Both the position numbers and the translations under genes were made by a program. A stretch of DNA of 64,000 nt from Scolanthus callimorphus (lineage: Eukaryota; Cnidaria; Anthozoa; Actiniaria; Edwardsiidae), in assembly GCA_033964015.1 (NCBI GenBank), contig CM066916.1:12936501-13000500 (forward strand), read 5' to 3'. This document shows, in pieces, positions 36,774-49,153 of this stretch; the stretch's first letter is position 1; each line of letters opens with the position of its first letter. Below the pieces are notes generated by a model that was not told where the DNA came from, did no database searches, and was given only the letters and a program-made list of their open reading frames with translations.

Positions 36774-39418
36774 TCCAGGGTAGTTTACGTAGTTTCCGGA
36801 ACTCACTCAAATTTTTTCGAACCTGGGTAAATATATTATTTTCTGGACGTGAAACTCACTCATCTTCTGGAAGAACTCACTGAAGAACTCACTCATGTTC
36901 TTGTATTACAGATAATTATTAAAGAAAATATTCCAAACGCTTTATATGTTGTCATTTTGCGATTAAACAGGCTTCTAAGCCCGCGCACGGCACGCTAGCT
37001 TTGCTTTTTATTACATCGCGCCTCGGAAACCGCCGGAAACTGTCGGATGCCGTCGGAAGCCACCGGATGCCGCCGAGAAATCTTCCCGGTTCAAATTTCT
37101 GCAAACAGGGGTGGGAGTGAGTAGTCTGTCGAGTAAGCGGCTCTTACTTGGTGTTGCAAGGCACCAAACTTATTCCCCTCAATACCTTCTCCTCTGGTCC
37201 CTACTCCTCTTTAACCATTTGAAGCGAGTTGAAACCAAGAAGCCATTTCAGTCCCTTGCACCAAAGCACCAAAACACCAAAGCACCAAAACACCAAAGCA
37301 CCAACGTCTATATTTCACTGACCCGGGACACCGGGCCACTAAACTGTATGATACAACATGGCAATAGTCATTCTGTACTGAGTGGGACACCAGGACAGCG
37401 GGCCACCCAATGCTATATTTACTGTCCCACTGACCCGGGACACTGGGCCACTAAACTCTGTGATACAACATGGCAATAGTCATTCTGTACTGAGTGGGAC
37501 ACCGGGACAGCGGGCCACTGGGTCACCAAATTCTATATTTCACTGTCCCACTGACCCGGGACACCGGGCCACTAAACTCTGTGATACAACATGGCAATAG
37601 TCATTCTGTACTGAGTGGGACACCGGGACAGCGGGCCACTGGGTCACCAATTCTATATTTCACTGTCCCACTGACCCGGGACACCGGGCCACTAAACCCT
37701 GTGATACAACATGGCAATAGTCATTCTGTACTGAGTGGGACACCGGGACACCGGGCCACTGGGTCACCAAATTCTATATTTCACTGTCCCACTGACCCGG
37801 GACACCGGGCCACTAAACCCTGTGATACAACATGGCAATAGTCATTCTGTACTGAGTGGGACAGCGGGCCACTGGGTCACCAAATTCTATATTTTACTGT
37901 CCCACTGACTCGGGACACTGGGCCGCTAAACTGTATGATACAACATGGCAATAGTCATTCTGTACTGAGTGGGACACCGGGACAGCGGGCCACTGGGTCA
38001 CCAAATTCTATATTTCACTGTCCCACTGACCCGGGACACCGGGCCACTAAACTGTATGATACAACATGGCAATAATCATTCTGTACTGAGTGGGACACCG
38101 GGACAGCGGGCCACTGGGTCACCAAATTCTATATTTTACTGTCCCACTGACCCGGGACACTGGGCCACTAAACCCTGTGAAACAACATGGCAATAGTCAT
38201 TCTGTACTGAGTGGGACACCGGGCCACTGGGTCACCAAATTCTATATTTTACTGTCCCACTGACCCGGGACACCAGGCCACTAAACTCTGTGATACAACA
38301 TGGCAATAATCATTCTGTACTGAGTGGGACACCGGGACAGCGGGCCACTGGGTCACCAAATTCTATATTTCACTGTCCCACTGACCCGGGACACCGGGCC
38401 ACTAAACTGTATGATACAACATGGCAATAGTCATTCTGTACTGAGTGGGACACCGGGACAGCGGGCCACTGGGTCACCAAATTCTATATTTCACTGTCCC
38501 ACTGACCCGGGACACCGGGCCACTAAACTCTGTGATACAACATGGCAATAGTCATTCTGTACTGAGTGGGACACCGGGACAGCGGGCCACTGGGTCACCA
38601 AATTCTAATCTTAAGTTTTTTACAAGAAATGTGAGACAAGGGGGCGGCTAGCCACCCTAATCACCCCTGCCGGCGCAAATTGGATTTTGGGCTGGCGATC
38701 TTTATAATCTTAAACCGTATCGATTCAAGCAGGCAATATTTTATGATTCTATCGGTTGCTTTCTAAATAAACGTTTTTGAAGCCACGTAAAAAAGTAAAA
38801 ATTGTCTGAAAAAAAAATTGTTTGCAGAAAGACCGCTACCCTACCCTAGGGGGGTGGCTAATCTTAAGGTTTTTACAAGAAATGTGAGAACAAGGGGGGC
38901 GGCTAGCCACTCTAATCACCCCTAGATCCGCCTTTGCATATTCCACTGTCCCGGTATGTGGGTTCACCAAGCTATATCATACATGCATCACAGTCAATAA
39001 CAAATAAAATATAGTATAATATATTCACTGTTTTTATTCAATTTCTAAAATTAAACTTATTAATGTGCATAATTTCTATTCCATATACCTAGCCGATTTT
39101 ACCGGGGCGATCTGGTCTCGACGGTTTAGGTCGTCTTAAAAAATAAATATTTAACCAATCAACGTTTAATTTATATTTTTGTTATCAGTGACCCAAAGGT
39201 ATTATTTGAGCAAAATTTGAAAGTTTCGGGTTTTACTATCTTGCACGACCCCAGTCGATATTTACGCGGAGGCGCTCTTAAATCATCTGAGAATGCAGGA
39301 AATGGCATTTAGAGAGCTCAAAATTTCAAATTTTCTCGGGGGGCATGCCCCCGAACCCCCCTAGAAGTGGTATGTCACTAATGGAAATTACTCCCCCCAA
39401 AACCTGGATCCACCCCTG
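36774..39418. mobile_element. 2.6-kb hAT5-like element carrying a minisatellite, duplication CCCAG
   Basis: CCCAG lies at 36769-36773 and 39419-39423. Ends CAGGGGCGGATCCAGG and CCTGGATCCACCCCTG are the same family as 7122-7286, 8600-8753 and 20111-20435. Inside are the 121-bp minisatellite (37318-38607) and a direct duplication of about 70 bp (38605-38670 and 38858-38930, TTACAAGAAATGTGAGA). No transposase was seen. Confidence 0.78.
37318..38607. repeat. 121-bp minisatellite, 11 copies
   Basis: The spacing of AACATGGCAA is 112, 121, 120, 121, 113, 121, 121, 113, 121 and 121 bp, so an 8-bp word (ACCGGGAC or similar) is gained or lost between units. The unit contains TGACCCGGGACACCGGGCC and CATTCTGTACTGAGTGGGAC. 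Since 121 is not a multiple of 3 the open frames here shift every unit and are not coding. A CACCAAAG microsatellite (37258-37303) precedes it. Confidence 0.95.
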
Positions 39419-39423
39419 CCCAG

Positions 39424-40223
39424 GTACCGTCTAGGAAAACGTGAGTTCAGGGAAATTCATAATTGTATATTAATTGCCCAAGAGTAAATTTACTCTTGTA
39501 TATTGCCGCATGAAATTACTGCGGTTTTCGTAATTCTGCGAACTCTCGCTATTGATTTCTAACCGTAAAACCGCCTTCTGGCTTCCGTCAATCAAGCTCC
39601 CGAGTCTTTTCGTCGTTACTCTTTGTGCTTTTTCATTGGCCAGCGCCTAAGCAGTGCTAAAATAATATTGCCGCACGAAATACCCTCGAAGTTCCACGTA
39701 CTTTATTAACAAGCTCTACTCTGATAGTATTGACGCAACCAATTGAACAGTCACATGGAATCTTCGCGAGTATGGCGGGTATGTTTACATGACTAAGCTT
39801 ACTGCTGCTCCGAAACCAACAACTGCAACAAAGGCAATACATTTTAAATACCTGTGCCCCTCCCCAAAATGTGCTTGAAAACAATCTGGCCCAAATTGGC
39901 CGATGACAAAAATTATAACCTTCCCTATCAAAATAGTAGCCCTTCCCGATCCCCGCTAAATAACTTATAAATAACAAATATAAGTTCTGACATTAGAATA
40001 CGTTTGTCAGGACACCTGACAGTGCGCATGTAGGGGTGATGCATTGGGTGTGGATTCAACCCCCTTTGCAATACAAAAATGGTCATTAATAGTAAAAAGT
40101 AGTCCTAAGACTAATTTCTAGTGGGCTAGTAGCCCTATTGGCAAATTTCAGCTCCTCAAACCAGAAACGCCTGAATGTTTTGCCAGCAAAAGTGAAATAC
40201 AAAAAATGCTCCCAGCAAGAAGC
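39424..40223. other. Intergenic, no gene seen
   Basis: A minus-strand open frame at 39977-39657 has no recognisable domain and no splice signals that would link it. The stretch separates two transposons with clear end points. Confidence 0.4.
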
Positions 40224-41163
40224 CCCCGGGGGGGGGGGGGGGGACTCCCATATTTTTGGGCGGGGGTGCTCGTCGGGAACTTTCGTTTTCACCCCTAAAA
40301 GGTACCAAACATGACGTCGCTTAGTTGATTTTGACCCCTAAAAAGGACCAAACATGACGTCGCTTAGTTGATTTTGACCCCTAAAAAGGACCAAACATGA
40401 CGTCGCTTAGTTGATTTTGACCCCTAAAAAGGACCAAACATGACGTCGCTTAGTTGATTTTGACCCCTAAAAAGGACCAAACATGGCGTCGCTTAGTTGA
40501 TTTTGACCCCTAAAAAGGACCAAACATGACGTCGCTTAGTTGATTTTGACCCCTAAAAAGGACCAAACATGACGTCGCTTAGTTGATTTTGACCCCTAAA
40601 AAGGACCAAACATGACGTCGCTTAGTTGATTTTGACCCCTAAAAAGGACCAAACATGGCGTCGCTTAGTTGATTTTGACCCCTAAAAAGGACCAAACATG
40701 ACGTCGCTTAGTTGATTTTGACCCCTAAAAAGGACCAAACATGACGTCGCTTAGTTGATTTTGACCCCTAAAAAGGACCAAACATGACGTCGCTTAGTTG
40801 ATTTTGACCCCTAAAAAGGACCAAACATGGCGTCGCTTAGTTGATTTTGACCCCTAAAAAGGACCAAACATGGCGTCGCTTAGTTGATTTTGACCCCTAA
40901 AAAGGACCAAACATGGCGTCGCTTAGTTGATTTAACCTCGTAATTTTGTCGCGTATTTTTACGAGGGAAAATACGTCTGAAATTCAGGCTACCTGAAGTG
41001 CGATTGTGTGATTTGCTAGAACGGACCTCTAACAGGTACCTATCTGGAAAAAAATACACGTTTTCGAATTTTCCCCCCTAAAAGGTACCAGAGGCCTGAT
41101 TTTAAACCCTAAAAGGTACGACGAGCACCCCCTTGGGATCCCCCCCCCCCACATCCCCCGGGG
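40224..41163. mobile_element. Poly-G-ended TIR element with a 43-bp array, duplication CAAGAAGC
   Basis: CAAGAAGC occurs at 40216-40223 and 41164-41171. Both ends start CCCCGGGG and run into G or C tracts, then GGGTGCTCGTCG in opposite orientation, as in 9480-9888. The interior is 15 head-to-tail copies of a 43-bp unit (40302-40934; GACGTCGCTTAGTTGATTTT plus GACCCCTAAAAAG). Units differ mainly at one A/G position, so the expansion is recent. Confidence 0.85.
40302..40934. repeat. 43-bp tandem array, 15 copies
   Basis: CGTCGC recurs exactly every 43 bp from 40315 to 40917. The only frequent variant is ATGACGTC versus ATGGCGTC. Near identity of units suggests recent expansion or gene conversion, and such a block is prone to assembly copy-number error. 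Confidence 0.95.
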
Positions 41164-41171
41164 CAAGAAGC

Positions 41172-42338
41172 TTCTTTTAGCCGCTAGCCAGCCGGAAGGG
41201 GGCTGAGGAACAGGTCAGTTATCATTCTCTTACCCAGGGCTCCGGCCCAGGCTCGTCTCCTCGCGGGGGAGGCTCTGGTGACAGCAACTGACGCATGCGC
41301 GAGATTTGACACAGGGCCGTTCAGAGAAGAGAACATTCTCGAACCCAGAGCTGCCCGGCTAGTAACCTCGCGGGGGAGGCTCAGGTGACAGCCACTGACG
41401 CATGCGCGAGATTAATACAGAGCCACTGAAAATCTCGTTCCCAGAGCCCGCGTATCTTAGAATTTTGCCGCTGGCTCAAAGATGCACGGGCTCTGGGTAC
41501 GAGATTGAGCCACTAAGAGAAAGACCTTTCAGCGCATGCTCCAACGCTCAAAATCAACCAATCAGCGACGGCCCTCAAATGGATGTCCCAAGAGCCTCCC
41601 CTGCGAGTACGAGAATGTCGAGAGAAAGATCTTTCTGCGCATGCAGCCAATCAACAAAGACCCAGTCAAATGGATGTCACCAGAGCCCTCCCTGCGAGGA
41701 GACGAGCCGTGGAACTCTGGGTACGAGAATGGTGAGTTGTTTGTCCCCGATTTTTTGTATAGTTCAAGCTCACAGGATCTCCATTGACAACAGTGCCTTG
41801 TATTGGACCAATGGAAACGTCATATTGTTGCTCTGATGTCTGATGGGGTCACCGTGGCTAAATAAAGGTATATATACGTCTAAGGCCGCTAGTGTGAAGC
41901 GAATATCTCAATTATGGAAATTTCTATAGCCTCCGAGCCGGCTCTCCAGCATGCTCCGTGGGTTTTTCAGGATATTTCATTTTGGCGCGCAAAATTCCTG
42001 TCTCGCGGGTGGGAAGCAAGTGACACAGGAATGCTGCGCGCCCGAAAAAAAAAAAATCAAATATCCGAAGAAAAAAACGCTGGGCTAGGAGTTCCACTGT
42101 GCGGCCACGAAACATGCAGATTTGGACTTACAAATTTGTATAATTAATTTGGAAAACACCCAGAAGGAAACCAATGAATAAAAAGTAGCAGCTAAATTAA
42201 TCGCGCTGAATCGCGACCCTACAACTGATCAGTCGGTTCTTGGTGATGATGGAATGCGGTTCAAAGGTCTAATTGTTTAATTTTCGCCCGCGTTGTCGCG
42301 CACTGTCACCAACAGCCAAGCGTTGCTTTCCGTCCACA
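41172..42338. other. Upstream flank of the P450 exon, with dispersed repeats
   Basis: Direct copies of a segment with CCTCGCGGGGGAGGCTC and ACTGACGCATGCGCGAGATT lie at about 41257-41310 and 41366-41414. An inverted pair around AGAGCCCG / CGGGCTCT lies at 41435-41500. A short inverted repeat TTCCTGTCTCG / ACACAGGAA lies near 41995-42030. No TATA box is evident before the ATG at 42339. Confidence 0.4.
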
Positions 42339-42553
42339 ATGGCGGTCTTTAGTGATGCTGTGTCATTGTGTCTTCAATATCTAACATTCACCAACCTGAT
42401 CATGCTAATCCTGTCATGGGTTTTGCTAAGTTTGCTTTGGGACTTGTACGAGTTTCGCGGGATGCCACCAGGTCCTCGATTTACTTGTCTTCCAATCATC
42501 GGGAATCTGCTAAGCTTTGATCGCGGAGAAGATATGAGGGAAATGACCAACAG
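42339..42553 (+). CDS. Cytochrome P450, first exon only (clan 2 type)
   Basis: Starts ATG with MAVFSDAVSLC. A hydrophobic membrane anchor (about residues 17-36, LIMLILSWVLLSLLW) is followed by the proline hinge MPPGPRFTCLPIIGNLL, the N-terminal signature of microsomal P450s (heme monooxygenases of the ER). It ends ...REMTNR before a GTAGGG donor at 42554, after 71 codons plus 2 bases. No second exon with the expected following sequence is visible to the right. The next 20 kb is filled by transposons, so the rest of the gene is beyond the window or lost. Frame is clean. Confidence 0.75.
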
Positions 42554-44084
42554 GTAGGGATTGTACGTGTGAAGACTTTACGACTCACTTTATTACTCAA
42601 TATATAATTCTGACGAATACAAACAAGGATGCTGCAAAGCGAATCCAGTCATAGTTTTCATGCTATAAGATCTGAGGTACTGCGGAGTGAGAAATTGTCG
42701 AGTATGACTTCGAGTTTCGAGTTGCGCTTATACTTGCGCTTATACCGTATTCAGTTGAGTGTGGAATGTGCCTATAGTTGGTCTATAAGTTTACGTTTTA
42801 TTTCGTTTGGATTGTTTGGTCGGAGTTTTGTGTCTCAAAAAGCATGTTGTCAAGAACGGTTTATAACGTCGTCAAGGAATGTCGCGACCAAAGTTTCAAA
42901 ATCACGAGCTTTTTGACAACATTGCGAACTACACTTGACAACGTACTTTCTAAACACTCAAACATTTAGGCATTCCACGCTCACCTGAATAGCGCAGTAA
43001 CGAGTCTGTCAAGTAATGGTCGCGGGTCGCGAGTAAAGGTGCGGGTGCGGGTGCTAGTAAAAAGATCAGGTCTTGAACTAGTCTATGAATTATTAAATCA
43101 GACACTGTTTACTTAGGGCACTTCGGGTATTTAGGCGGTATTGTACCATTGCCGGATTTCAAGCCGTGAGTGCCTGGGGCGAATCCCTTAATATTGGCAT
43201 TATCGAAACGAGCTCCACATAAAGAGGAAGAGCATATTAAACTATACAAAATCCTAAAGTTTGGCTTTGATCGTGTAAATTCCGATCGTGATACAGCCAT
43301 TCCAAGATGCCGGGATTTTATAAGCTTTGTATGGTTTTCCGGACGCCGCGTACAGATTTCACACAAATCTTGTAAAATTTTGGACTTTTTGAATGGCTGT
43401 TTCTCGATCACTATTTGACTGGTTAATACCAAACTTTGGGATTTTGTATAGTTGAGCATGCCCTTTCTCCCCATGTTGGTCTTGAACGGATAAAAAGGAT
43501 TCGCCCCAGGCGCAGGCACTCACGGCTTGAAATCCGGCACATAATTCGTTAGTTGCCTAAAAAGTTATCGCTTACTCTTTTTGTATATGGTGCCAAAGAA
43601 AACAACAAAAGTTGACGTTGAAGCCAGTTAGAATTATTTGGAGCTCAATTACACGACAACCTACACAACGTTCGTTTATCAAGAACCAGCGGAGCAAGAA
43701 ACTGGATACCGTAACGCCTTCATTTTTCCACTTTTTGAGAATGAACTACGTAATCGAATTGGCGAGGAAGTACTTTATCATATCTATGTTTGAGCAGATC
43801 ATCGAAAGCCAGCCATATCATTCACCTTTCTGACTTCCAAGCCAAGCTTCTAGGAGAATTATGAGTCACTTTCCGTATATTACTTCCGGCGCTTGAAGCA
43901 AAAAAAGATTGTGAGAATTTCAAAACTCGCCGGCCAAAGCAATTACTAAGTAACTGGGGACATCCCGTTAGACACAGCTGTTTCTGACTAATCATAGAGT
44001 TTGAGCATGCGCATCAAATACCCTCCTTCCAGACCAACTTTCGGCCGAGTGCGTTCGGTCTCCCTGTGGTGCCAAGAAGAAGGC
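42554..44084. other. Putative P450 intron 1 before the Harbinger insertion
   Basis: No exon recognised. It contains the TIR element 43150-43539 and shorter imperfect inverted repeats at 42780-42960. Confidence 0.4.
43150..43539. mobile_element. 390-bp TIR element, duplication CAT
   Basis: CAT flanks both sides (43147-43149, 43540-43542). Ends TGCCGGATTTCAAGCCGTGA and the inverse, and the inner half also folds (CAAACTTTGGGATTTTGTAT against ACAAAATCCTAAAGTTTGG). The 3-bp duplication is compatible with Harbinger-like mobilisation. Confidence 0.7.
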
Positions 44085-44239
44085 CTGGGGTGCTTTCCAT
44101 TTACCCAAAAATTTCGGTTTGAGTTTCCGGGAATTTCTGTGGTCAAATGGAACGGTGCAAACCGAAATGTCACGTGAGCCTCTCCACAGGGAGTCCAATA
44201 AGGCTTGGCACATCTCGAGCTCGAGATAAACATTGCAAC

Positions 44240-46481
44240 ATGGCGGGCTTTTTGAATGTCTTCGCCGCATTAGAGCAAGACGATTCGGAAATTAACTCTG
44301 TCGCCACGGATAATGATGAAGACGCAATAGTTTTCGCTATAGTTGCGTGTTTCATGAGGAACGATTTAAATCGATCGATAGGTTTTTTCGAAGAGACAAT
44401 CCCTTCATATCTAACAAGGGAATTTAGTAGCCATTTCCGCATGACAAGGGGGACGTTCGAGTTGCTTGCGCGGGAAATCATGACAACAGGGAGGATCCCA
44501 CAAGGCAATAGATTTGGGCGACCACCAATACCTCCAGAGAAGCAAATTTTGCTTTTCTTGTGGGCTATGGCCAATCAGGAAACACATCGCACGATCGCAG
44601 ACCGTTTTGATGTCACTATGAGTAGCGCTCACAGAGCAATGCGTCGAGTAACCGAAGCCTTGCTTGACATAATGCCTCGGTACATAAAATGGCCAACGGG
44701 TAAGCATTGTAGTAACGCTTTATTTATTTATGACAAGAAGGGGGTCTTACCCAGGGAGGACATAGAAGGGCTATGGGTCCCTTACAAGCAATGCCTCTGT
44801 GGGGTCAGGGGCAGAGCAAATATAAATAGTAAGATATAATGTAATACAAAATGTAGATAATAACAAAGTGAGCATATAACGGAAATAAAAAAACGGGAAT
44901 GCTAAACTACATTTGTCCTATTAAAAGAATGGGATACCTTCTCCCTAATTATTTCACTAAATAAAAGGGTACGAGGTCCAGAGTGTCTGGGCAGAGCAAC
45001 CCTGTACAAAATATTTTGATTAAGACTATCAATATCTTATATTTCTAATTACTTTTACCAGCTCGTGAAGCTCATGAAATATCCACGTCCTTCCTTGAAG
45101 AGTGGGGATTTCCAGGTGTGATAGGGCTAATTGATGGAACATACATACAGATACGAGCACCCTTGCATGAGCCTGAAGCATATATAAATAGAAAGAAGGT
45201 CTATGCTCTGAATACTCAGGTAAGGATTTATAAAATTGGACAAAAAACGGCTGAACAGGGGCATGGTACTGTTTAGACTTGCCCCAAGTCGTTCTCTATG
45301 TTTTTCTTTAGAAAAAAGCCAAATTAAAAAAAGGAGAACAGCAGAATTTGGGAAAGTTTAGGTACTGTTGTTTAACCCAGGATCCGGTTTCTGGTTTCCA
45401 GAGACAGAATTCCAGATTCCAAAGCTCACAAAAATGTGGATTCTTGACTCCCTTACATGTGGAGGCACTGTATATCACAAGGGATACTGATCAAAACCAG
45501 CTATAGATCTAATGGGAAAAGGCTTTTCCATTCTTCATTTTTAAAACTTCAGTGGTCTTTTAAATTATTTTTAGGTGGTATGTGATAACAACATGGTGTT
45601 CACAGATGTGCTGAGTGGTTGGCCAGGTTCTGTTCATGATTCCCGCCTCCTCAGAAATTCTGCCCTGTACCATACAGCTGCAAACAAGTTTCCAGGGGAC
45701 ACACACTTGCTTGGTGATGGAGGTTATCTACTTCTAAGGTCAAATGGCAAAACAGTGTTGCTTCATAGGCCATAATGCATGCACTGGTCTCCAGTGTTTT
45801 CCTGATGTAAATGAAGAAAGTTTATTGTTTGAACTTATTTGTGTTAGGAATGGCTTATTACAGCTTTCAATCAAATCAAAATCCCTGCAACCTCTAATTT
45901 TACTCTCAAGATTCGAAACTATGAAATGCATGGGGCTTTTATGTTTACATGTAATTATCCTCCAGAAAAAGTACCATCACCTCTATGCAGTTGTTTGAAA
46001 CAAAATCATTTCATGCCCCTCTATAATTGGCCATGAAATAACTATAATTTTAAGTCTTTATTCTGTTCACCCCAATTGCAAAATAATTTTAGATGATTAA
46101 AAACCCTCACACCTTTTTTTCAGATGGTTGATACGTCCATTTAGAGACAATGGTCGCCTTACTCCCAGACAGAGGAGATTCAACACAACACTTTCAATGA
46201 CAAGACAGAAGGTGGAGAGATCAATTTCTCTTTTGAAAGGAAGATGGCGCAGATTACACTATCTTGACTACTATGATTTGGAACTTGCTATCCAAATTGT
46301 CATGGGTGCATGTGTGCTTCACAATTTCTGTCTAATAAATGATGACTTCGATGATAATTATTTTCTTCCTGATGATGATGATGATGGCGGTGGTGGTGAT
46401 GATGATGGGGAAGATGGTGGAGCTGGCCGAGATGGGGCAGAAGCAAAAAGACTGCATCTTTTGAACTTTGTAGCACCTTAA
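44240..46481 (+). CDS. Harbinger transposase (DDE_Tnp_4 / HARBI1-like), four exons
   Basis: Nuclease that cuts the transposon ends; works with a Myb-like partner that brings it to DNA and the nucleus (family knowledge). Exons 44240-44699, 45062-45219, 45575-45738, 46124-46481; all introns GT-AG and all phases agree, giving 379 residues. Helix-turn-helix-like part at residues 103-140 (QILLFLWAMANQETHRTIAD). Catalytic triad visible: Asp178 in GLIDGTYIQIRAP, Asp228 in GWPGSVHDSRLLRNS, Glu292 in RQKVERSISLLKGRWRRL. Also LLGDGGY at 251-257 and ACVLHNFC near the end. The tail is acidic and Asp/Gly rich. No frame break, unlike the host genes around. The first Met at 44240 starts MAGFLNVF. Confidence 0.93.
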
Positions 46482-47206
46482 TACATGTATTTATTATTAC
46501 CTCACAGTCATTGCAGTCAGTGATTACTTTATTTCAGCCACTGTGATTACTTAAGTCCATACCTGCCAAGTCTCCTGGATTTTGTGGGACACTCTGTTTT
46601 TATCTTGTTCTCCCAGGAATACTTTTTTGAGTTGTCATGTATTTATTGTATTTCTCCCAATAATGGTTTGAGGATTTTGAGATTGTTTAAAATAAACTCA
46701 ACACTCCTCAATTCTCCAGTTTGTTTAGTTCTGGGCTTGGCAGGTATGCATGTCTTGGGTAACTTACAGCAAAAATCATTGCATGCATCATGTATTTGTC
46801 AATACACTTTGGGGTCTCTGTTTGTAAGTCAACCCCAAGGGATAGGGAATGTCAACCCCAAAGGATAGCAAACAGGGCGTGGTCTATAGCAAATTTTTCC
46901 CAAGAGATAATACAAAAGACACTGCCATATGCATCATGTTTCCTGTATAGGTGTTGAATGTATCACACTATATCCAAGAACATAGACGATACATACATGT
47001 ACAAGTGTTAAGCAAAGGGAGAATTCAATTAAGAATTTCAAATTAACATACAAGGACATTGCAAGAGAATGTAAGAGCTTGTAGTCTACATTAAAGTATG
47101 GCTTATCAGTGTCCATTAGCCCATTAGTCCTTGCTAATTGAACATCAACATTTAAATAAGAGAATTTGCGAAATACTTTGCACTCCCATAATAGTCTAGT
47201 TGAAAC

Positions 47207-47785
47207 TAGTAACGAGACATACATTTTTAGAATCCTTAGGATGTCTAGAAACTGGTTTTGATGAGATCCTTTTGTTATTCAATGAGGCAATTTTATAGTG
47301 CCGTTCAGAAAGGCTATTCAGAGTCTTAACCCATATACTTTTATGTTCTTAGGAATAATTAGATCACATATGATTGTACAAGTTAAATTTCTGTTTCAGT
47401 CTTGGCTGCATGCGTCCCCTCTCTCCCTCTCCCTTTGCGCTTAACACAGGCTATCATAGAAATACGAAGGATGATTGGCAGACTTATAAATGTTTATCAG
47501 TATGGGACATACTGTAACAAGTATAAAACAAGCATTTAGTTTGTACATATCATGTGATCAGTCTTTTAATGACACTGTAATAGCATACATGGGAAGACTA
47601 GAATGCTTTTCTGGACGCCCTACATACTTTAAAAGTTGCCTCCCTGAATAACAAAAGCATCTCATTAGATCATTATATCACAAAAATGTGGTAAAATGGA
47701 CATCGTGGGACACTGTTTTGAGCTGTTAACATCCAAAACCAGTTTCTGGACATCCTAAGGATTCTAAAATGTATGTCTCATTACT
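47207..47785. repeat. Element with about 56-bp inverted arms
   Basis: The left arm (47207-47262) contains GAGACATACATTTTTAGAAT and AGAAACTGGTTTTGATG; the right arm (47730-47785) is its inverse with a few changes. It lies between the two Harbinger genes. No duplication fixed. Confidence 0.6.
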
Positions 47786-48162
47786 AATTCCAGGAGGTGC
47801 AGGTGTACCCCTTCTACCAACTAGACAATGGGTACTGTATGAATGTCAAACTTATAGCAAAGCCATAATATAAAGTCATTAAAATATCTGGCTTTACACT
47901 TCTATCATTAAAAAAATTAATGTCTTGTCTGAGCAGGAAAAGGGCAGATAATACACTGACATTTTGATTTTGATTTTCTAAATGAATTACAATTTTTTCC
48001 TACCCTTATTCATTCCAAAACCTTGTCAAACGCTATAATTTAGTTTTTTGTTAAATGTACCCACCCCTGGGTAAAATTCTCTGCCTGAATGCTCTTGTTG
48101 CTGACCATCCCCCATTCTCGGACAAGACTATGGTTGTCTGATGTAAACATAGGTTACCCAAG

Positions 48163-48650
48163 CTGAATATGTGTGCATTTATGTTTTTAATTTATGTTAA
48201 TTTATAATTAAATAACATTTATAATAATGGTTTCATTGTTGTACAACTCTTAGTTTATAGAACATATGGAATTATATTAGCAGTACCATCTATTTTGAAA
48301 TAAAAACATAATACTAGTAATATTCTTTCTTGTTTATTGTGTCATTCTTCAGGTCTGGATGAAGTTTTAGGCCATTTGCACTAGTATTTTGCAAGTAATG
48401 TTGTTGAGACTCAACAACATTACTTGAGATGCAACAACATTACCTGCAAATGGCCTGAAACTTCTTCAAGACCTGAAGAATGACATAATAAACAAGTAGG
48501 AGTGTTATTATGATGTTTATTTATTTCACCATAGAATGCACAGCTAAATATAACTCCATATAATTAACTATAAATTAAAGAGTCACACAACAATGAAACC
48601 ATTATAATATTAACATAAATTACAAACAAATGCACACACATTCAGTTTGG
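48163..48650. repeat. 490-bp palindrome
   Basis: Arms of about 230 bp with small gaps: the centre is a hairpin around TAATGTTGTTGAGACTCAAC, then CTTCAGGTCT and its inverse, then ATGGTTTCATTGTTGT and its inverse, and finally CTGAATATGTGTGCATTT against its inverse near 48640. It lies between the two Harbinger genes, so it is a later insert or part of their intergenic space. Confidence 0.65.
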
Positions 48651-48747
48651 CCACCTATGATGTAAAAGTTTGATTTGTGTAGGTTTTCTACATGATAAGA
48701 ACATGTTAGTATAACAGGAGCCACTTGGCAAACACACAACACCAATT

Positions 48748-48873
48748 GTGTGGTTCCAGAAAACATCCATTCCCCCCACCCCCTCCCCACAGAAGGGTGT
48801 TGAAAAATTGAAAAATGACCCCCCGACCCTCTGGAATTTCCAATCCCTTCCATAATATTTTCTGGAACCACAC
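48748..48873. mobile_element. MITE, sister of 6200-6382, duplication ATT
   Basis: Ends GTGTGGTTCCAGAAAA and the inverse, with ATT on both sides (48745-48747, 48874-48876). The interior has CCCCCACCCCCTCCCC-like runs and GGAATTTCC words. Confidence 0.78.
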
Positions 48874-49153
48874 ATTTCAGATTATTTGATAATTAATTTG
48901 TAACAGATTTCCATTTAATAATAATTAATACCAAAATGAATCATCACATGATTTAAACGGTTGGTTTGAATGAATCAAAGAAACCTTATTAATACTCATG
49001 AGGCTTGCAAAATTTCAACCTGTAACGTATTTTAAACAAGTTCTGTAACCACTGAAATGTTTTTCCTCTCTTCGTGCATCTCCTATAACACAGCATCCAT
49101 TCTTCAGCCTTCTCCCTTTTTTCTGAGTATTCTCAGTATATTAACCTTATTAC

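Noticed and set aside
37318..38607. Long overlapping open frames (DPGHRATK-like peptides)
   Set aside because: They fall in a 121-bp tandem repeat whose unit length is not a multiple of three, so frames shift every unit; a by-product of repetition.
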